Below are positions 35,483 to 43,751 of a stretch of DNA of 64,000 nt, in pieces. The translations under genes and the position numbers were made by a program. The stretch comes from Bdellovibrionales bacterium (GTDB lineage Bacteria; Bdellovibrionota; Bdellovibrionia; Bdellovibrionales; JAGQZY01). The stretch is taken from positions 1 through 64,000 of the forward strand of contig JAIEOS010000059.1 of assembly GCA_019750295.1 (NCBI GenBank), in the 5' to 3' direction. Numbering within the stretch: position 1 is the stretch's first letter; each line of letters opens with the position of its first letter. The notes beneath the pieces were generated by a model. The model was not told where the DNA came from, searched no databases, and worked only from the letters and a program-made list of their open reading frames with translations.

Positions 35483-36211
35483 ATGGATCGCATGAGTGAC
35501 GCATTGAGGCCTAAAACTTATCTCGGTTTATTACTCATTGGGCTTTTCGTTTCTATTTCATTCCACCCCGGATTGAGAAATTTTTTCCAAGTGCGTGGCC
35601 TTCCTGCGAAGACGGTTCAAGAGCGCATCGAGGAGCACCGATCGACAGAGGAACGACTTAAGGCTGCTTTTACGCAAGTTCAAGTCTCCTATCCCCCCAA
35701 GTCGGTGACGCTGCTGTTTCTCAAGGATAAAAAATCATTACAGCTTTACGCGGGTGACGAAAAAGCGAAATTAAAACTGATTAAATCCTATAAAGTTTTG
35801 GCGGCGAGCGGGAAACCAGGGCCAAAGCTCAAGCAAGGCGATTATCAGGTCCCCGAGGGAATTTATAAAATTACCTATTTGAATCCCAACAGCTCCTATC
35901 ATTTATCCTTGCGCTTAAATTACCCCAATGAGTTTGATCGTGAAATGGCCAAAAAAGAAAACCGATCGAATCTAGGTGGAGATATCATGATTCATGGCCG
36001 AAATGTTTCTGTGGGCTGTATTGCCATCGGTGATCCAGGAATCGAGGAGGTTTTTTTTCTGGCGAGCAAGGTGGATTACCGTCAGTGGACGGTTATTTCT
36101 GCTCCGACAGACTTAAGAGTTCAGGCGAGGACATTTGTCGTCTCCAACCCGCCATGGATGACTCATTTAGACCAGCAAATAAAGAGTGAATTGGAACTTC
36201 TCCCACGCTAA
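35483..36211 (+). CDS. L,D-transpeptidase (YkuD family)
   Basis: This 242-residue exported or membrane-anchored protein has an N-terminal hydrophobic segment (about 13-27). Its YkuD domain has the catalytic block HGRNVSVGC (His171 to Cys179) after IMI. Before it lie GPKLKQGDYQVPEGIYKI and the NLGGDI loop. These enzymes make 3-3 peptidoglycan cross-links, attach proteins to murein or act as carboxypeptidases; the precise activity is open. Two close ATGs (35483, 35492) are possible. The gene is 12 bases upstream of the ABC exporter gene. Confidence 0.9.
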   Translation: MDRMSDALRPKTYLGLLLIGLFVSISFHPGLRNFFQVRGLPAKTVQERIEEHRSTEERLKAAFTQVQVSYPPKSVTLLFLKDKKSLQLYAGDEKAKLKLIKSYKVLAASGKPGPKLKQGDYQVPEGIYKITYLNPNSSYHLSLRLNYPNEFDREMAKKENRSNLGGDIMIHGRNVSVGCIAIGDPGIEEVFFLASKVDYRQWTVISAPTDLRVQARTFVVSNPPWMTHLDQQIKSELELLPR

Positions 36212-36223
36212 ACTGCATGCATT

Positions 36224-38050
36224 ATGCAAAATACATTTGATCCTTCCTCTGTAAAACATGAACGCAGCCATTGGAACACCCTACGACAGTTGGCAATACA
36301 CCTTTGGCCGGCCCAGCGCTGGAACCTAAGAACTCGTGTGGTCTTTGCAATGCTATTCTTGATACTCGCAAAAGTGATCAACGTTTGGGTTCCTTTTTTT
36401 CTGAAATACGCTATTGATGCTCTTTCTGTGGAGTCTTCATTGCTCACCATCCCCGTCGGAATCATCGTTGCGTATGGACTGGCGCGGGTGAGTGTGCAGG
36501 CCTTTGGCGAAGTTCGAGATATGATTTTTGTAAAAGTAGCGCAGCATGCTCAACGCACGGTGGGGCTTGAGACGTTTAAACATCTTCACTCTTTGTCTTT
36601 GCAGTTTCATTTGAGTCGTCAAACGGGAGGTCTCTCAAGGGTCATCGAGCGCGGAACTCGCGGTATACAGTTTGTTCTCCATTTTATGACATTTAATATT
36701 GTTCCCACGCTGCTAGAGCTGTTTCTTGTTACCGCGGTGTTATTTTTTAAGTTCAATATTCTTTTTGCGGCTATAACTTTGACCACGATTGTTCTCTATG
36801 TATATTTGACGCTCGCAGTGACGGAGTGGCGAACAAAATTTCGGCAACGTATGAACAAAGAAGAAACCCATGCGAACACCAAGGCCGTAGATAGTCTGCT
36901 CAATTTCGAAACGGTGAAGTATTTTGGAAATGAGGAGCACGAATACAAACAATTCGACGCCTCCTTAGCTCGGTATGAGTCGGCCGCAGTTCAGAGTCAG
37001 AGCAGTCTCGGTTTGCTCAATATGGGGCAGGGAATTATTATCGGCGTTGGATTGGTGCTTTTAATGTATTTGGCCGCAAAGGGTGTGGTTGAAAAGACCA
37101 TGACTGTCGGTGACTTCATTTTAGTGAACACTTTTTTAATTCAACTTTATCTTCCATTGAATTTTTTAGGTTTTGTTTACAGGGAAATCAAGCAAAGTCT
37201 GATTGATATGGATAAAATGTTCGAACTTCTCGATGTCAGTCCCGATATTGTAGAAAATAAAGATGCCAAAGAGTTGCAGGTCCATCAGGGCAAAGTGATG
37301 TTCGAGAATGTCGTCTTTGGATATTCGGAAAAGAGAACTATTTTACACGGAATCAGTTTTACGGTCAGTCCCGGAAAGACGACCGCCATCGTCGGTCCCA
37401 GCGGTGCCGGAAAATCAACAATCTCGCGGCTCTTATTCCGATTCTACGATGCTCAACAGGGAGCCATTTCTATCGACGATCAAAATTTGAAAGATGTGAC
37501 TCAACATTCATTAAGAATGAATATCGGTATCGTCCCTCAGGATACAGTTTTATTTAATAATACGATCGGATACAATATCGCTTACGGGAAAACGGGATCC
37601 AGCGATGAAGAAATTCGCAGAGCCGCGCAGATGGCTAAAATTCATGATTTTATTATGAGTTTACCAGATGGCTATAATACGGAAGTGGGCGAGCGTGGAC
37701 TTAAGCTTTCGGGCGGGGAAAAGCAAAGAGTCGCCATCGCTCGCACCATGCTCAAAAATCCTAAGATTCTGCTCTTTGACGAGGCGACGTCGGCTTTAGA
37801 TTCTCATACAGAAAAGTCGATTCAGGAGTCGCTCAAAGAGGTTTCCAAGAATCGCACGACCCTAGTCATAGCCCATCGATTGTCGACGATCGTCGACGCC
37901 GATGAAATTTTAGTTTTAAAAGACGGGTTAATTGTTGAGCGTGGCCTTCACCGAGAGCTTTTGGCAAAGAAGGGGGAGTATGCCTCGATGTGGAAGAAGC
38001 AGCAGCAGGAGGAAGACGCTCGACTCACACAAGGACCTGATCCTGTGTGA
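36224..38050 (+). CDS. Atm1/HMT1-type ABC exporter (fused permease and ATPase)
   Basis: This 608-residue half-transporter has six membrane helices (about 35-320) and an ATPase domain. The ATPase has Walker A GPSGAGKST, Q-loop VPQDTVLF, signature LSGGEKQR and Walker B ILLFDEATSALD. The block NFETVKYFGNEEHE in the permease, with a downstream LLNMGQGIIIG helix, is characteristic of the Atm1/HMT1/YfeB-like family. That family exports glutathione-linked metals or sulfur compounds. It should work as a homodimer. It follows the L,D-transpeptidase gene closely. A hairpin overlaps its stop codon. Confidence 0.93.
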   Translation: MQNTFDPSSVKHERSHWNTLRQLAIHLWPAQRWNLRTRVVFAMLFLILAKVINVWVPFFLKYAIDALSVESSLLTIPVGIIVAYGLARVSVQAFGEVRDMIFVKVAQHAQRTVGLETFKHLHSLSLQFHLSRQTGGLSRVIERGTRGIQFVLHFMTFNIVPTLLELFLVTAVLFFKFNILFAAITLTTIVLYVYLTLAVTEWRTKFRQRMNKEETHANTKAVDSLLNFETVKYFGNEEHEYKQFDASLARYESAAVQSQSSLGLLNMGQGIIIGVGLVLLMYLAAKGVVEKTMTVGDFILVNTFLIQLYLPLNFLGFVYREIKQSLIDMDKMFELLDVSPDIVENKDAKELQVHQGKVMFENVVFGYSEKRTILHGISFTVSPGKTTAIVGPSGAGKSTISRLLFRFYDAQQGAISIDDQNLKDVTQHSLRMNIGIVPQDTVLFNNTIGYNIAYGKTGSSDEEIRRAAQMAKIHDFIMSLPDGYNTEVGERGLKLSGGEKQRVAIARTMLKNPKILLFDEATSALDSHTEKSIQESLKEVSKNRTTLVIAHRLSTIVDADEILVLKDGLIVERGLHRELLAKKGEYASMWKKQQQEEDARLTQGPDPV

Positions 38051-38054
38051 GTCG
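38021..38054. terminator. Hairpin straddling the stop codon of the ABC exporter gene
   Basis: CGACTCACACA plus GGA (with one bulged A) at 38021-38034 pairs with TCC plus TGTGTGAGTCG at 38041-38054 around a short loop. The stop TGA (38048-38050) is inside the right arm. No T-run follows, but the next gene is convergent, so a bidirectional or mRNA 3'-end stabilising role is likely. Confidence 0.6.
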
Positions 38055-38062
38055 TTGGTCGA

Positions 38063-38431
38063 TTAAGGGCAGAGTGTAGCTCTCTGCTTGAGTCGATCCA
38101 GCATCGCGATTGAGAGTTCATCATGGTAGAGTCCATAAGACTCTACATAAAGTCCCTTACAATCTTTTCCGGGGATTGAGATCGCATAGATTATACATTG
38201 ATCATCAGGATCCGATGAGTTCTCAATTCGACGCATGCAATCCACTTCGAAATCTTTTGGAAAAGCGATGACCTTCCCGGATTGACATTCGAGATGGTCA
38301 TATTTCGGTACGATGTTTTCGGTGTACCCCTGCTTTTCAAATTCTTTAATGGCCTCTGACAACGTCAGCATCCTGCCGGTTCCAGATTGCAAAATATCTT
38401 TACTGGTGATTTGTGACATTACGGATTCCAC
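38063..38431 (-). CDS. Small conserved protein (family often labelled phosphoribosylpyrophosphate synthetase)
   Basis: This 122-residue protein starts at GTG 38431, supported by AGGAGG six bases upstream; an ATG four codons later is the alternative. The body (LTLSEAIKEFEKQGYTENI, FPKDFEVDCMRRIE, DDQCIIYAIS, YGLYHDELS) resembles a small family of about 100 residues found widely in Bacteroidota. That family is often annotated as phosphoribosylpyrophosphate synthetase. It lacks the PRPP loop and any kinase motif, so that name is not meaningful. Probably cytoplasmic; function unknown. Confidence 0.72.
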   Translation of the reverse strand: MESVMSQITSKDILQSGTGRMLTLSEAIKEFEKQGYTENIVPKYDHLECQSGKVIAFPKDFEVDCMRRIENSSDPDDQCIIYAISIPGKDCKGLYVESYGLYHDELSIAMLDRLKQRATLCP

Positions 38432-38585
38432 GAATTTCCTCCTGGTAAGGATGGCGGTTCTACCGCAATCCTAAAATCCTAATTTGCAAAGCCGGGACCC
38501 GTGCGTACGGCGAATAAAGCGAACTTCAAACAGACTGTGCGAAAGAAAAACCCATCGTGGGGCATAATTCTACACCACCAAAGTA

Positions 38586-38855
38586 TCACGATTGAGGATT
38601 TTTTTTCCACTGCTGCTGAGTGAGTAGCGTGACCGTCTCCGTGTTGGGATCAAATGCGATGATGATTTCACCCTTTTGAATTTGCCGTTCCACCTGTTTT
38701 ATTTTTGTTTCCAAAGACACTTCTACGGAGCCGTAGTCCGTGCCTTCGCGAAGGATAAAATTGGAGATAATTCCGTGCAACGCCTCCTCCGACAGCGCGG
38801 AGGGCGGAACCTCTATGGGAGGGATCTCATCCTTTTTTAGATTTGTTGGTTCCAT
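38586..38855 (-). CDS. YheU/UPF0270 family protein
   Basis: This protein of about 89 residues has IEVPPSALSEEALHGIISNF followed by ILREGTDYGSVEVSLETKI and a C-terminal IIIAFDPNTETVTLL. This matches the short E. coli YheU protein (about 72 residues; REGTDYG is the key block). The start is uncertain: ATG 38855 gives the family-like length and ATG 38876 adds seven residues; neither has a clear ribosome site. Function is unknown. Other in-frame upstream codons up to 38933 seem non-conserved. Confidence 0.82.
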   Translation of the reverse strand: MEPTNLKKDEIPPIEVPPSALSEEALHGIISNFILREGTDYGSVEVSLETKIKQVERQIQKGEIIIAFDPNTETVTLLTQQQWKKNPQS

Positions 38856-38985
38856 AGACAAGTTATGGCTGAACATTTTAACAAAGTAAATTATTATATA
38901 TCGCAAGCTGTGGAATTCCGTTGAGAATCCCACGAAACGTCAACGAGGACCTTGTTTTATTCGAGGAGCGACCGATCTTTTAACC

Positions 38986-39705
38986 ATGGAAACCGAAATC
39001 TTAATCAAAGAAAACTGGTTGACGCAAAAACCGAAAGAGTCTGCAGCACTCTTTTCGATTCTCCTGATTGGACTGGTACTGCTCTTGGGAGCGAGTTCCG
39101 TCGTCAACACCAGAGGTATTCATGATTTCATGATGGCCTCGAGGGATTTAGTTTTTACAAAAGGACAGTACTGGAGGCTATGGACTTCGCTTTTTGCTCA
39201 CGGCGGATTTGATCATTTGTTGGGAAACGCCCTATTATTCTTTCCCCTGTCTTATTTACTTATGGCTCACTTTAGTTTTTTATTTTTCCCATGGGCGGCG
39301 CTTCTCCTGGGAGGATTGATTAACGCGGTCGTTCTACAAACAATGGCACCGGAGACTTTTCTGATAGGAATCTCAGGAGTTGTCTATTGGATGGGAGCTG
39401 CATGGCTCACTTTGTTTTTGCTAGTCGATCGAAGAAAGATTTTTAAGAGACGCTTTGCTTACGCTTTGTTTTTAGCTTTAATGATTTTTGTTCCGGAAAC
39501 CTATAAGCCTGAGGTGAGCTATTTGAGCCATTTCGTTGGTTTTATTTTTGGGATTGGTTCCGCGATAGTTTACTACGGGATAAACATCGCTCAGTTTCGT
39601 TCGGCCGAAGTCAGAGAATATATTTATGATGACGAATTCGATTGGGAGGATGGTCAGCGATTTTTCGGGGACGCGATCGAATCAGAATCTGATCGCCAAG
39701 TTTAA
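38986..39705 (+). CDS. Rhomboid-family intramembrane serine protease
   Basis: This 239-residue protein has about six membrane helices. It has the rhomboid pattern GQYWRLWTSLFAHGGFDHLLGN, the catalytic GIS130G in LIGISGVVYWMG, and the partner His182 in YLSHFVGFIFG. A negatively charged tail (REYIYDDEFDWEDG) is cytoplasmic. Rhomboids cut membrane-spanning substrates; the target here is unknown. The stop overlaps the convergent DTW gene by four bases. Confidence 0.88.
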   Translation: METEILIKENWLTQKPKESAALFSILLIGLVLLLGASSVVNTRGIHDFMMASRDLVFTKGQYWRLWTSLFAHGGFDHLLGNALLFFPLSYLLMAHFSFLFFPWAALLLGGLINAVVLQTMAPETFLIGISGVVYWMGAAWLTLFLLVDRRKIFKRRFAYALFLALMIFVPETYKPEVSYLSHFVGFIFGIGSAIVYYGINIAQFRSAEVREYIYDDEFDWEDGQRFFGDAIESESDRQV

Positions 39706-40385
39706 ACCAGTCGAGTTTTTAGCCTTCGGTAAGAGTTAGGGCGAGGGTTATCAAAGGCCTGTTGCACCAGCTGGATTTGCTTTTCCACCATCACATCAAA
39801 AACGGAGAGAAGCGCATCGTGCTGGCCAGTGGGAGTGCCTAGTGCGGGGCTTAGGAGTTCTAGGGTGTGATGGATGGCTTCAATCGTCGAATAACAATGC
39901 TCTCGAGGTTGCTTTCGCACTCTAAAACGCGAGGGCTTATCTGGAGTGAAGCAAAAGCGTGGAAGTGATTGAATGTTCTTGCTCTGATGGATCATTTTTC
40001 TCGCCGTACACCAGGTTCCATCGATAACTAGAATCATAGGAATTTTGCCATTTGGAAAAAGGGCGCGTTTTTCGTCGTGACTGGCGCGAGAAATATCAAA
40101 GGACTGGGCGCCCGGGTATAAAACTATGGGAGAGTAGCGGTCATCGGCGAGAAGTGTGTTGAGTTTTTTATCGTGAGTGTAATCTTGCCCTTCGATCAGC
40201 TCTGATTCCTTCAGACATAGATGCGCCATTCGCCCCGTCGCGATTCGCCGCCGAACTTCAATAGGATGAATTAGAATTACAAATTTTAATTGAGGATCGA
40301 AGCATTGAATATGTTCGCAAAAGCATCCGAATCGGGGTTGGCGGCAGCGACGACAGAGTTCTCGTTGGGTATTTATTATTTCCAC
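39702..40385 (-). CDS. DTW-domain tRNA-uridine aminocarboxypropyltransferase
   Basis: This 227-residue protein has a zinc-binding start CRRCRQPRFGCFCEHI and the DTW-type motif IDGTWCTARKM, with Asp-Gly-Thr-Trp where family members have D-x-T-W. It continues with FRVRKQPREHCYSTIEA and a Tyr/Arg-rich end. Members such as E. coli TapT (YfiP) place an acp group on uridine in tRNA using SAM. Cytoplasmic. Its 3' end overlaps the rhomboid gene by four bases. Confidence 0.88.
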   Translation of the reverse strand: MEIINTQRELCRRCRQPRFGCFCEHIQCFDPQLKFVILIHPIEVRRRIATGRMAHLCLKESELIEGQDYTHDKKLNTLLADDRYSPIVLYPGAQSFDISRASHDEKRALFPNGKIPMILVIDGTWCTARKMIHQSKNIQSLPRFCFTPDKPSRFRVRKQPREHCYSTIEAIHHTLELLSPALGTPTGQHDALLSVFDVMVEKQIQLVQQAFDNPRPNSYRRLKTRLV

Positions 40386-40513
40386 GTGTCCATGCTAGCA
40401 ATCTCGAAAGGAGGGGTCTCGGGAGAATTCGAATTACCGACAAAGGTCGGGTTTGTGGGGGACTGATCTTTGGTACAGATCTTGTTATTCATTCGGGGGT
40501 ACAGAGGTTTAAA

Positions 40514-41071
40514 ATGAATAAGTTGAATTCGACGAGTTTATTGGCGTTTACAGTGACTATTTTTGGAACTCAGGCGGCGCAAAGTGCTCCTGTTTGTTTT
40601 GAGCTCTTTAGTAAGATTGGGTCCTACTCCCCCCGATTTGCAGAAAGCCAGTCCCCAATGAACGGGATTCAAAACGGTCAACAGCGCCAGCAGGGCTACG
40701 TACTTCTTATGGGCTTCCATGCGGGCCGCAGCGCCATCCTCGGTGGAATTGAATATACATTGTCGCAAAATACTCTCAAGGTTGACCGAGTGGTGGATAA
40801 CCCTGAATTTTATGGGAACAAAGTCTATCGTTCGGTTCTCGAAAGAGCGATTCAAAAAAACAATCACGTCCAACAGATTTTGATCACCCTTGATCAACGT
40901 TTTATATCTGCTAACGATATCTCTGTTTTAGAGCGAATGGGGACATCCGCTCTCAAGGACAATGCCGTTGTTCAGGAGCTCTCTTCTATAGGATTTAGCA
41001 AAATCAAAGATGTTCACATTTTCGAGCTCAATGGTCGCTCGGTCGTTTCGCTGATCTTTGAGCGAGATTAA
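40514..41071 (+). CDS. Exported protein of unknown function, weakly GNAT-like
   Basis: This 185-residue protein has a signal peptide (MNKLNSTSLLAFTVTIFGTQAAQS) and an AGAGG site before the ATG. The mature part has a strand LKVDRVVDNPEFYGNKVYRS, a helix VLERAIQKNNHVQQILITL and a final strand pair. That order recalls a GNAT acetyltransferase fold, but I see no clear acetyl-CoA loop, and GNATs are rarely exported. I treat it as unknown. It stands alone between divergent and convergent neighbours. Confidence 0.6.
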   Translation: MNKLNSTSLLAFTVTIFGTQAAQSAPVCFELFSKIGSYSPRFAESQSPMNGIQNGQQRQQGYVLLMGFHAGRSAILGGIEYTLSQNTLKVDRVVDNPEFYGNKVYRSVLERAIQKNNHVQQILITLDQRFISANDISVLERMGTSALKDNAVVQELSSIGFSKIKDVHIFELNGRSVVSLIFERD

Positions 41072-41073
41072 TC

Positions 41074-41574
41074 CTAAGCAGCCCCGTGACACTTTTTATA
41101 TTTTAATCCGCTACCACAGGTACAGGGGTCATTGCGACCGACCTTAGGAGCCTCTCGTACAATAGGTGTCTGAGGAGGGTGATGGTGATGACCTTGTCCC
41201 TCCGCATGGGTGTGAGAGTCACCTTCTGCAAAAAACCAACGGTCCCCTTGTTTTCTAAATTTTGCAACCTCGTGATGTTCAATCACTTTTCCATCAGCTC
41301 TGTATTTTGCAATAAACTCTACTGTGTTTCCTTGAGCTGCAATCACATTGAGACCGAGCCATTCTGATTTCGCCCATTCTTTAACATCTTTTTCGACGAA
41401 ACGTTTGCGGGCTTCAGGTGTTAAAGTGTTTTTAATGTAAGTGATGTCACCAACCACATGAGCTGTGTATCTCGACCTCATAAGAGCTTCGGCGGTCTGA
41501 GGCTGCGCGGATCCTTTAAGGAAGGGTTCGCAACATTGAGAGAAATTGATTCCGCTACCGCAATGGCAAGTCAT
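41074..41574 (-). CDS. ychJ: YchJ-like protein with two SEC-C zinc motifs
   Basis: This 166-residue protein has an N-terminal SEC-C motif [13 protein letters not shown], the family block [18 protein letters not shown] (NTF2-like), [10 protein letters not shown], a His-rich linker and a second SEC-C motif [16 protein letters not shown]. This is the standard YchJ order. The family is probably zinc-binding; its role is not known. An AAAGGA site precedes the ATG. Confidence 0.92.
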   Translation of the reverse strand: MTCHCGSGINFSQCCEPFLKGSAQPQTAEALMRSRYTAHVVGDITYIKNTLTPEARKRFVEKDVKEWAKSEWLGLNVIAAQGNTVEFIAKYRADGKVIEHHEVAKFRKQGDRWFFAEGDSHTHAEGQGHHHHPPQTPIVREAPKVGRNDPCTCGSGLKYKKCHGAA

Positions 41575-41663
41575 GAGAGATCCTTTCGTTAGAGTTAAAG
41601 AGTATGCGCTAAATTGAGTGTCTCGTCACGGACGAGATTGACAGATTTGGGGTTTCGCATAAA

Positions 41664-42896
41664 ATGCTGAGCGACATGCCTCTCGACTTTAAAAAGCTCC
41701 TTTCCGCTCGATTTCTATTTACTTTTGCCGTGCAAATGCAAGCCGTAGTTCTCGGTTGGAGAATCTACGAACTACTTAAAGATCCCTTATCCCTTGGATT
41801 TATAGGTCTGGCCGAAGCGGTTCCGGCCATCGGCTTAGCGTTGTATGCGGGTTACATTGTGGATCGCTCTCGTCCACTGGCGATCTATCGCAGAGTCATG
41901 TACGTGAGTTTTTTATCAGGGGCTATAGTTCTCGCCGAGCATATATGGGAGGCGCGAATGAGTTTGGTGACTCAGGCAGGATTGCTCTACGGAGCTGCGT
42001 TTTTAACAGGACTGGCACGGTCGTTTGCGCAGCCCTCGATCTATGCTTCTGTGCCACGATTGGTGGAACGTCATCAGCTCATGCGGGCAACGGCGATGAC
42101 AAGCTCAGCGATGCAGATTGCGCGAATCGCAGGTCCCGCCTGTGGCGGTTTGGTTTTTGGTTTTTTTGGGGCGATCGTTTCTTCGTCGATCGTTTGTGTG
42201 TTACTCATATGCGCCAGTATGTCGATGTTGCTTGTCAAAAAGGACATACCTCCTCCAGATACTCGTCATAAACATGCCTCGATTCGCGATGAGTTTTTAT
42301 CGGGTATAAGGTTTGTATTTAATCACCCCATTTTATTGCCGGCCCTTTCTTTAGATATGGTCTCCGTATTATTCGGGGGAGTGACGGCGTTACTTCCTAT
42401 ATTTGCCGAAGAAGTCCTATTTGTCGGGCCCAAGGGACTGGGAGCCTTGCGGGCCGCACCGGCAGTGGGTGCGGCGCTCATGAGTCTCTATTTGGCGCGC
42501 CATCAACTCAAGGGCAGATCAGGTCACTGGTTGTTTTCTGCCGTTACTGGATTTGGAATCTGTATTTTGATCTTCGGCCTGAGCGAAAACTTTTATTTAT
42601 CTCTTGGAGTTCTCGCACTGAGCGGTTCGTTCGACAGTATAAGTATGGTGATTCGCTCATCGGCAGTGCAGTTTTTCTCTCCGGATCATATGCGGGGGAA
42701 AATTTCTGCAGTGAATTCTATCTTTATAGGATCGTCCAATGAGCTGGGAGAACTCGAGTCGGGAATTGCGGCGAAAATTCTGGGAACCGTTCCCGCCGTT
42801 TATTTTGGTGGAATCATTTGCCTGATCACCGTGGCCGTAGCCGCATGCGCCTCGCCGCGACTACGTATGCTCGACCTTAAGGACCTGGAAAAATAA
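41664..42896 (+). CDS. MFS transporter, EntS/MFS_3-like exporter
   Basis: This 410-residue protein has 12 predicted membrane segments. The opening helix SARFLFTFAVQMQAVVLGWRIYEL followed by FIGLAEAVPAIGLALYAGYIVDR is typical of the EntS-like branch, which exports siderophores or drugs. No siderophore genes are nearby, so the substrate is unknown. An alternative ATG lies five codons downstream (MPLDF). Confidence 0.87.
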   Translation: MLSDMPLDFKKLLSARFLFTFAVQMQAVVLGWRIYELLKDPLSLGFIGLAEAVPAIGLALYAGYIVDRSRPLAIYRRVMYVSFLSGAIVLAEHIWEARMSLVTQAGLLYGAAFLTGLARSFAQPSIYASVPRLVERHQLMRATAMTSSAMQIARIAGPACGGLVFGFFGAIVSSSIVCVLLICASMSMLLVKKDIPPPDTRHKHASIRDEFLSGIRFVFNHPILLPALSLDMVSVLFGGVTALLPIFAEEVLFVGPKGLGALRAAPAVGAALMSLYLARHQLKGRSGHWLFSAVTGFGICILIFGLSENFYLSLGVLALSGSFDSISMVIRSSAVQFFSPDHMRGKISAVNSIFIGSSNELGELESGIAAKILGTVPAVYFGGIICLITVAVAACASPRLRMLDLKDLEK

Positions 42897-42912
42897 CTAA
42901 AAGTCATTACGA

Positions 42913-43209
42913 CTATCGCTTTGTGGGCTCACCTGATGAGTTCGAAGATGGAACGGGATGGCGGTCTTTCGAATCGGAGAACTGAATCTTTCTATTCTTC
43001 ATCATGATGTCGTCTCGAGAGTCACTCCGATACGATTTTACAGAGATTGAGCTTTTATCATTGATACCCGTGCTCTCAGTGCTTTTCGTTCTCTCATTCG
43101 TTTTCGTGGCCGACACTTCATCAGCGACGCTCGTTTCTATGGCATGAGCCGAGAGAATAAATAGGGAAGAAACAAACATGATCGTAAAAATTGTTAATAG
43201 AAATTTCAT
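42913..43209 (-). CDS. Small exported hydrophilic protein, unknown function
   Basis: This 98-residue protein has a signal peptide (MKFLLTIFTIMFVSSLFILSAHA) and a good ribosome site (GGAGGATAGTT before ATG). The mature 75 residues are rich in Ser, Thr, Lys, Asp and Arg with no Cys and look disordered (for example KSTESTGINDKSSISVKS). A terminator separates it from the upstream small gene at 43272-43511. No family is recognised. Confidence 0.6.
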   Translation of the reverse strand: MKFLLTIFTIMFVSSLFILSAHAIETSVADEVSATKTNERTKSTESTGINDKSSISVKSYRSDSRDDIMMKNRKIQFSDSKDRHPVPSSNSSGEPTKR

Positions 43210-43222
43210 AACTATCCTCCAT

Positions 43223-43252
43223 AAAAAAAAGGGGCGATAAATGCCCCCTTTT
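43223..43252 (-). terminator. Intrinsic terminator after the small acidic protein gene
   Basis: On the minus strand AAAAGGGGGC, a short loop, and GCCCCTTTT form a hairpin followed by a run of T (A-run at 43223-43230 on the plus strand). It lies 20 bases after the stop of the gene at 43272-43511 and just before the ribosome site of the next small gene. Confidence 0.85.
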
Positions 43253-43271
43253 AATTCATATGCACTGACTC

Positions 43272-43511
43272 TTATCGTTGCTGAGGAGTTTGTGCATTTT
43301 TGCGAGACTGAGTTTTATCTTCTCGACGAGAGGGAGCATCAATATCAGACTCATCTTCGAGATCTGAATCCATGTCATCGTCTTCGTACTGAGATGCTTT
43401 TTCTGACTTACCGCCAGCAAATTGTTGATCTTTTGATCCCGCAAACCGTTGGTTCTCTGCATCGTGAGAGCTCATCTTCTTGTTTTGATTCTGTGAATCT
43501 CTTTTTTCCAT
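43272..43511 (-). CDS. Small, very hydrophilic, acidic protein
   Basis: This 79-residue protein has an AAAGGAG ribosome site before ATG 43511 and its own terminator downstream. It has almost no hydrophobic residues, contains repeated FAG patches (RFAGSKDQ, QFAGGKSE) and a central acid run YEDDDMDSDLEDESDID, and ends Gln/Arg-rich. This looks intrinsically disordered. I recognise no family; a stress-protective or nucleic-acid/protein-binding role is possible. The ribosome site and terminator support it being real. Confidence 0.6.
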   Translation of the reverse strand: MEKRDSQNQNKKMSSHDAENQRFAGSKDQQFAGGKSEKASQYEDDDMDSDLEDESDIDAPSRREDKTQSRKNAQTPQQR

Positions 43512-43684
43512 AAAAACTCCTTTGACGTAAATCCATTTGCGTCATCTCGTCGAACGTGAAGTTCAAGACTCGAGATAACATGGCATCAGGTTGTGCAACG
43601 AACAGGCCATGCTCGATAACGACTAAATTCGACCCAAATTGAATTTAAAACGGTTTAATAGGAGGGTCTCAATTTTCTGTTTAC

Positions 43685-43740
43685 AAATCGCCACGGGCTC
43701 CGGGGCGATTTTCCCAAAAATCAAAGTGGAAAATTTTTGG
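43685..43740 (-). terminator. Two adjacent hairpins downstream of the bcr-like gene
   Basis: AAATCGCC (43685-43692) pairs with GGCGATTT (43704-43711), and CCAAAAAT (43714-43721) pairs with ATTTTTGG (43733-43740). They lie 12-67 bases beyond the stop of the minus-strand MFS gene. Neither is followed by a strong T-run, so termination is possible but unproven. Confidence 0.4.
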
Positions 43741-43751
43741 AATCAATAGGT

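Noticed and set aside
38063-38431. Genuine PRPP synthetase activity
   Set aside because: At 122 residues without PRPP or ATP loops, the common database label cannot be right for catalysis.
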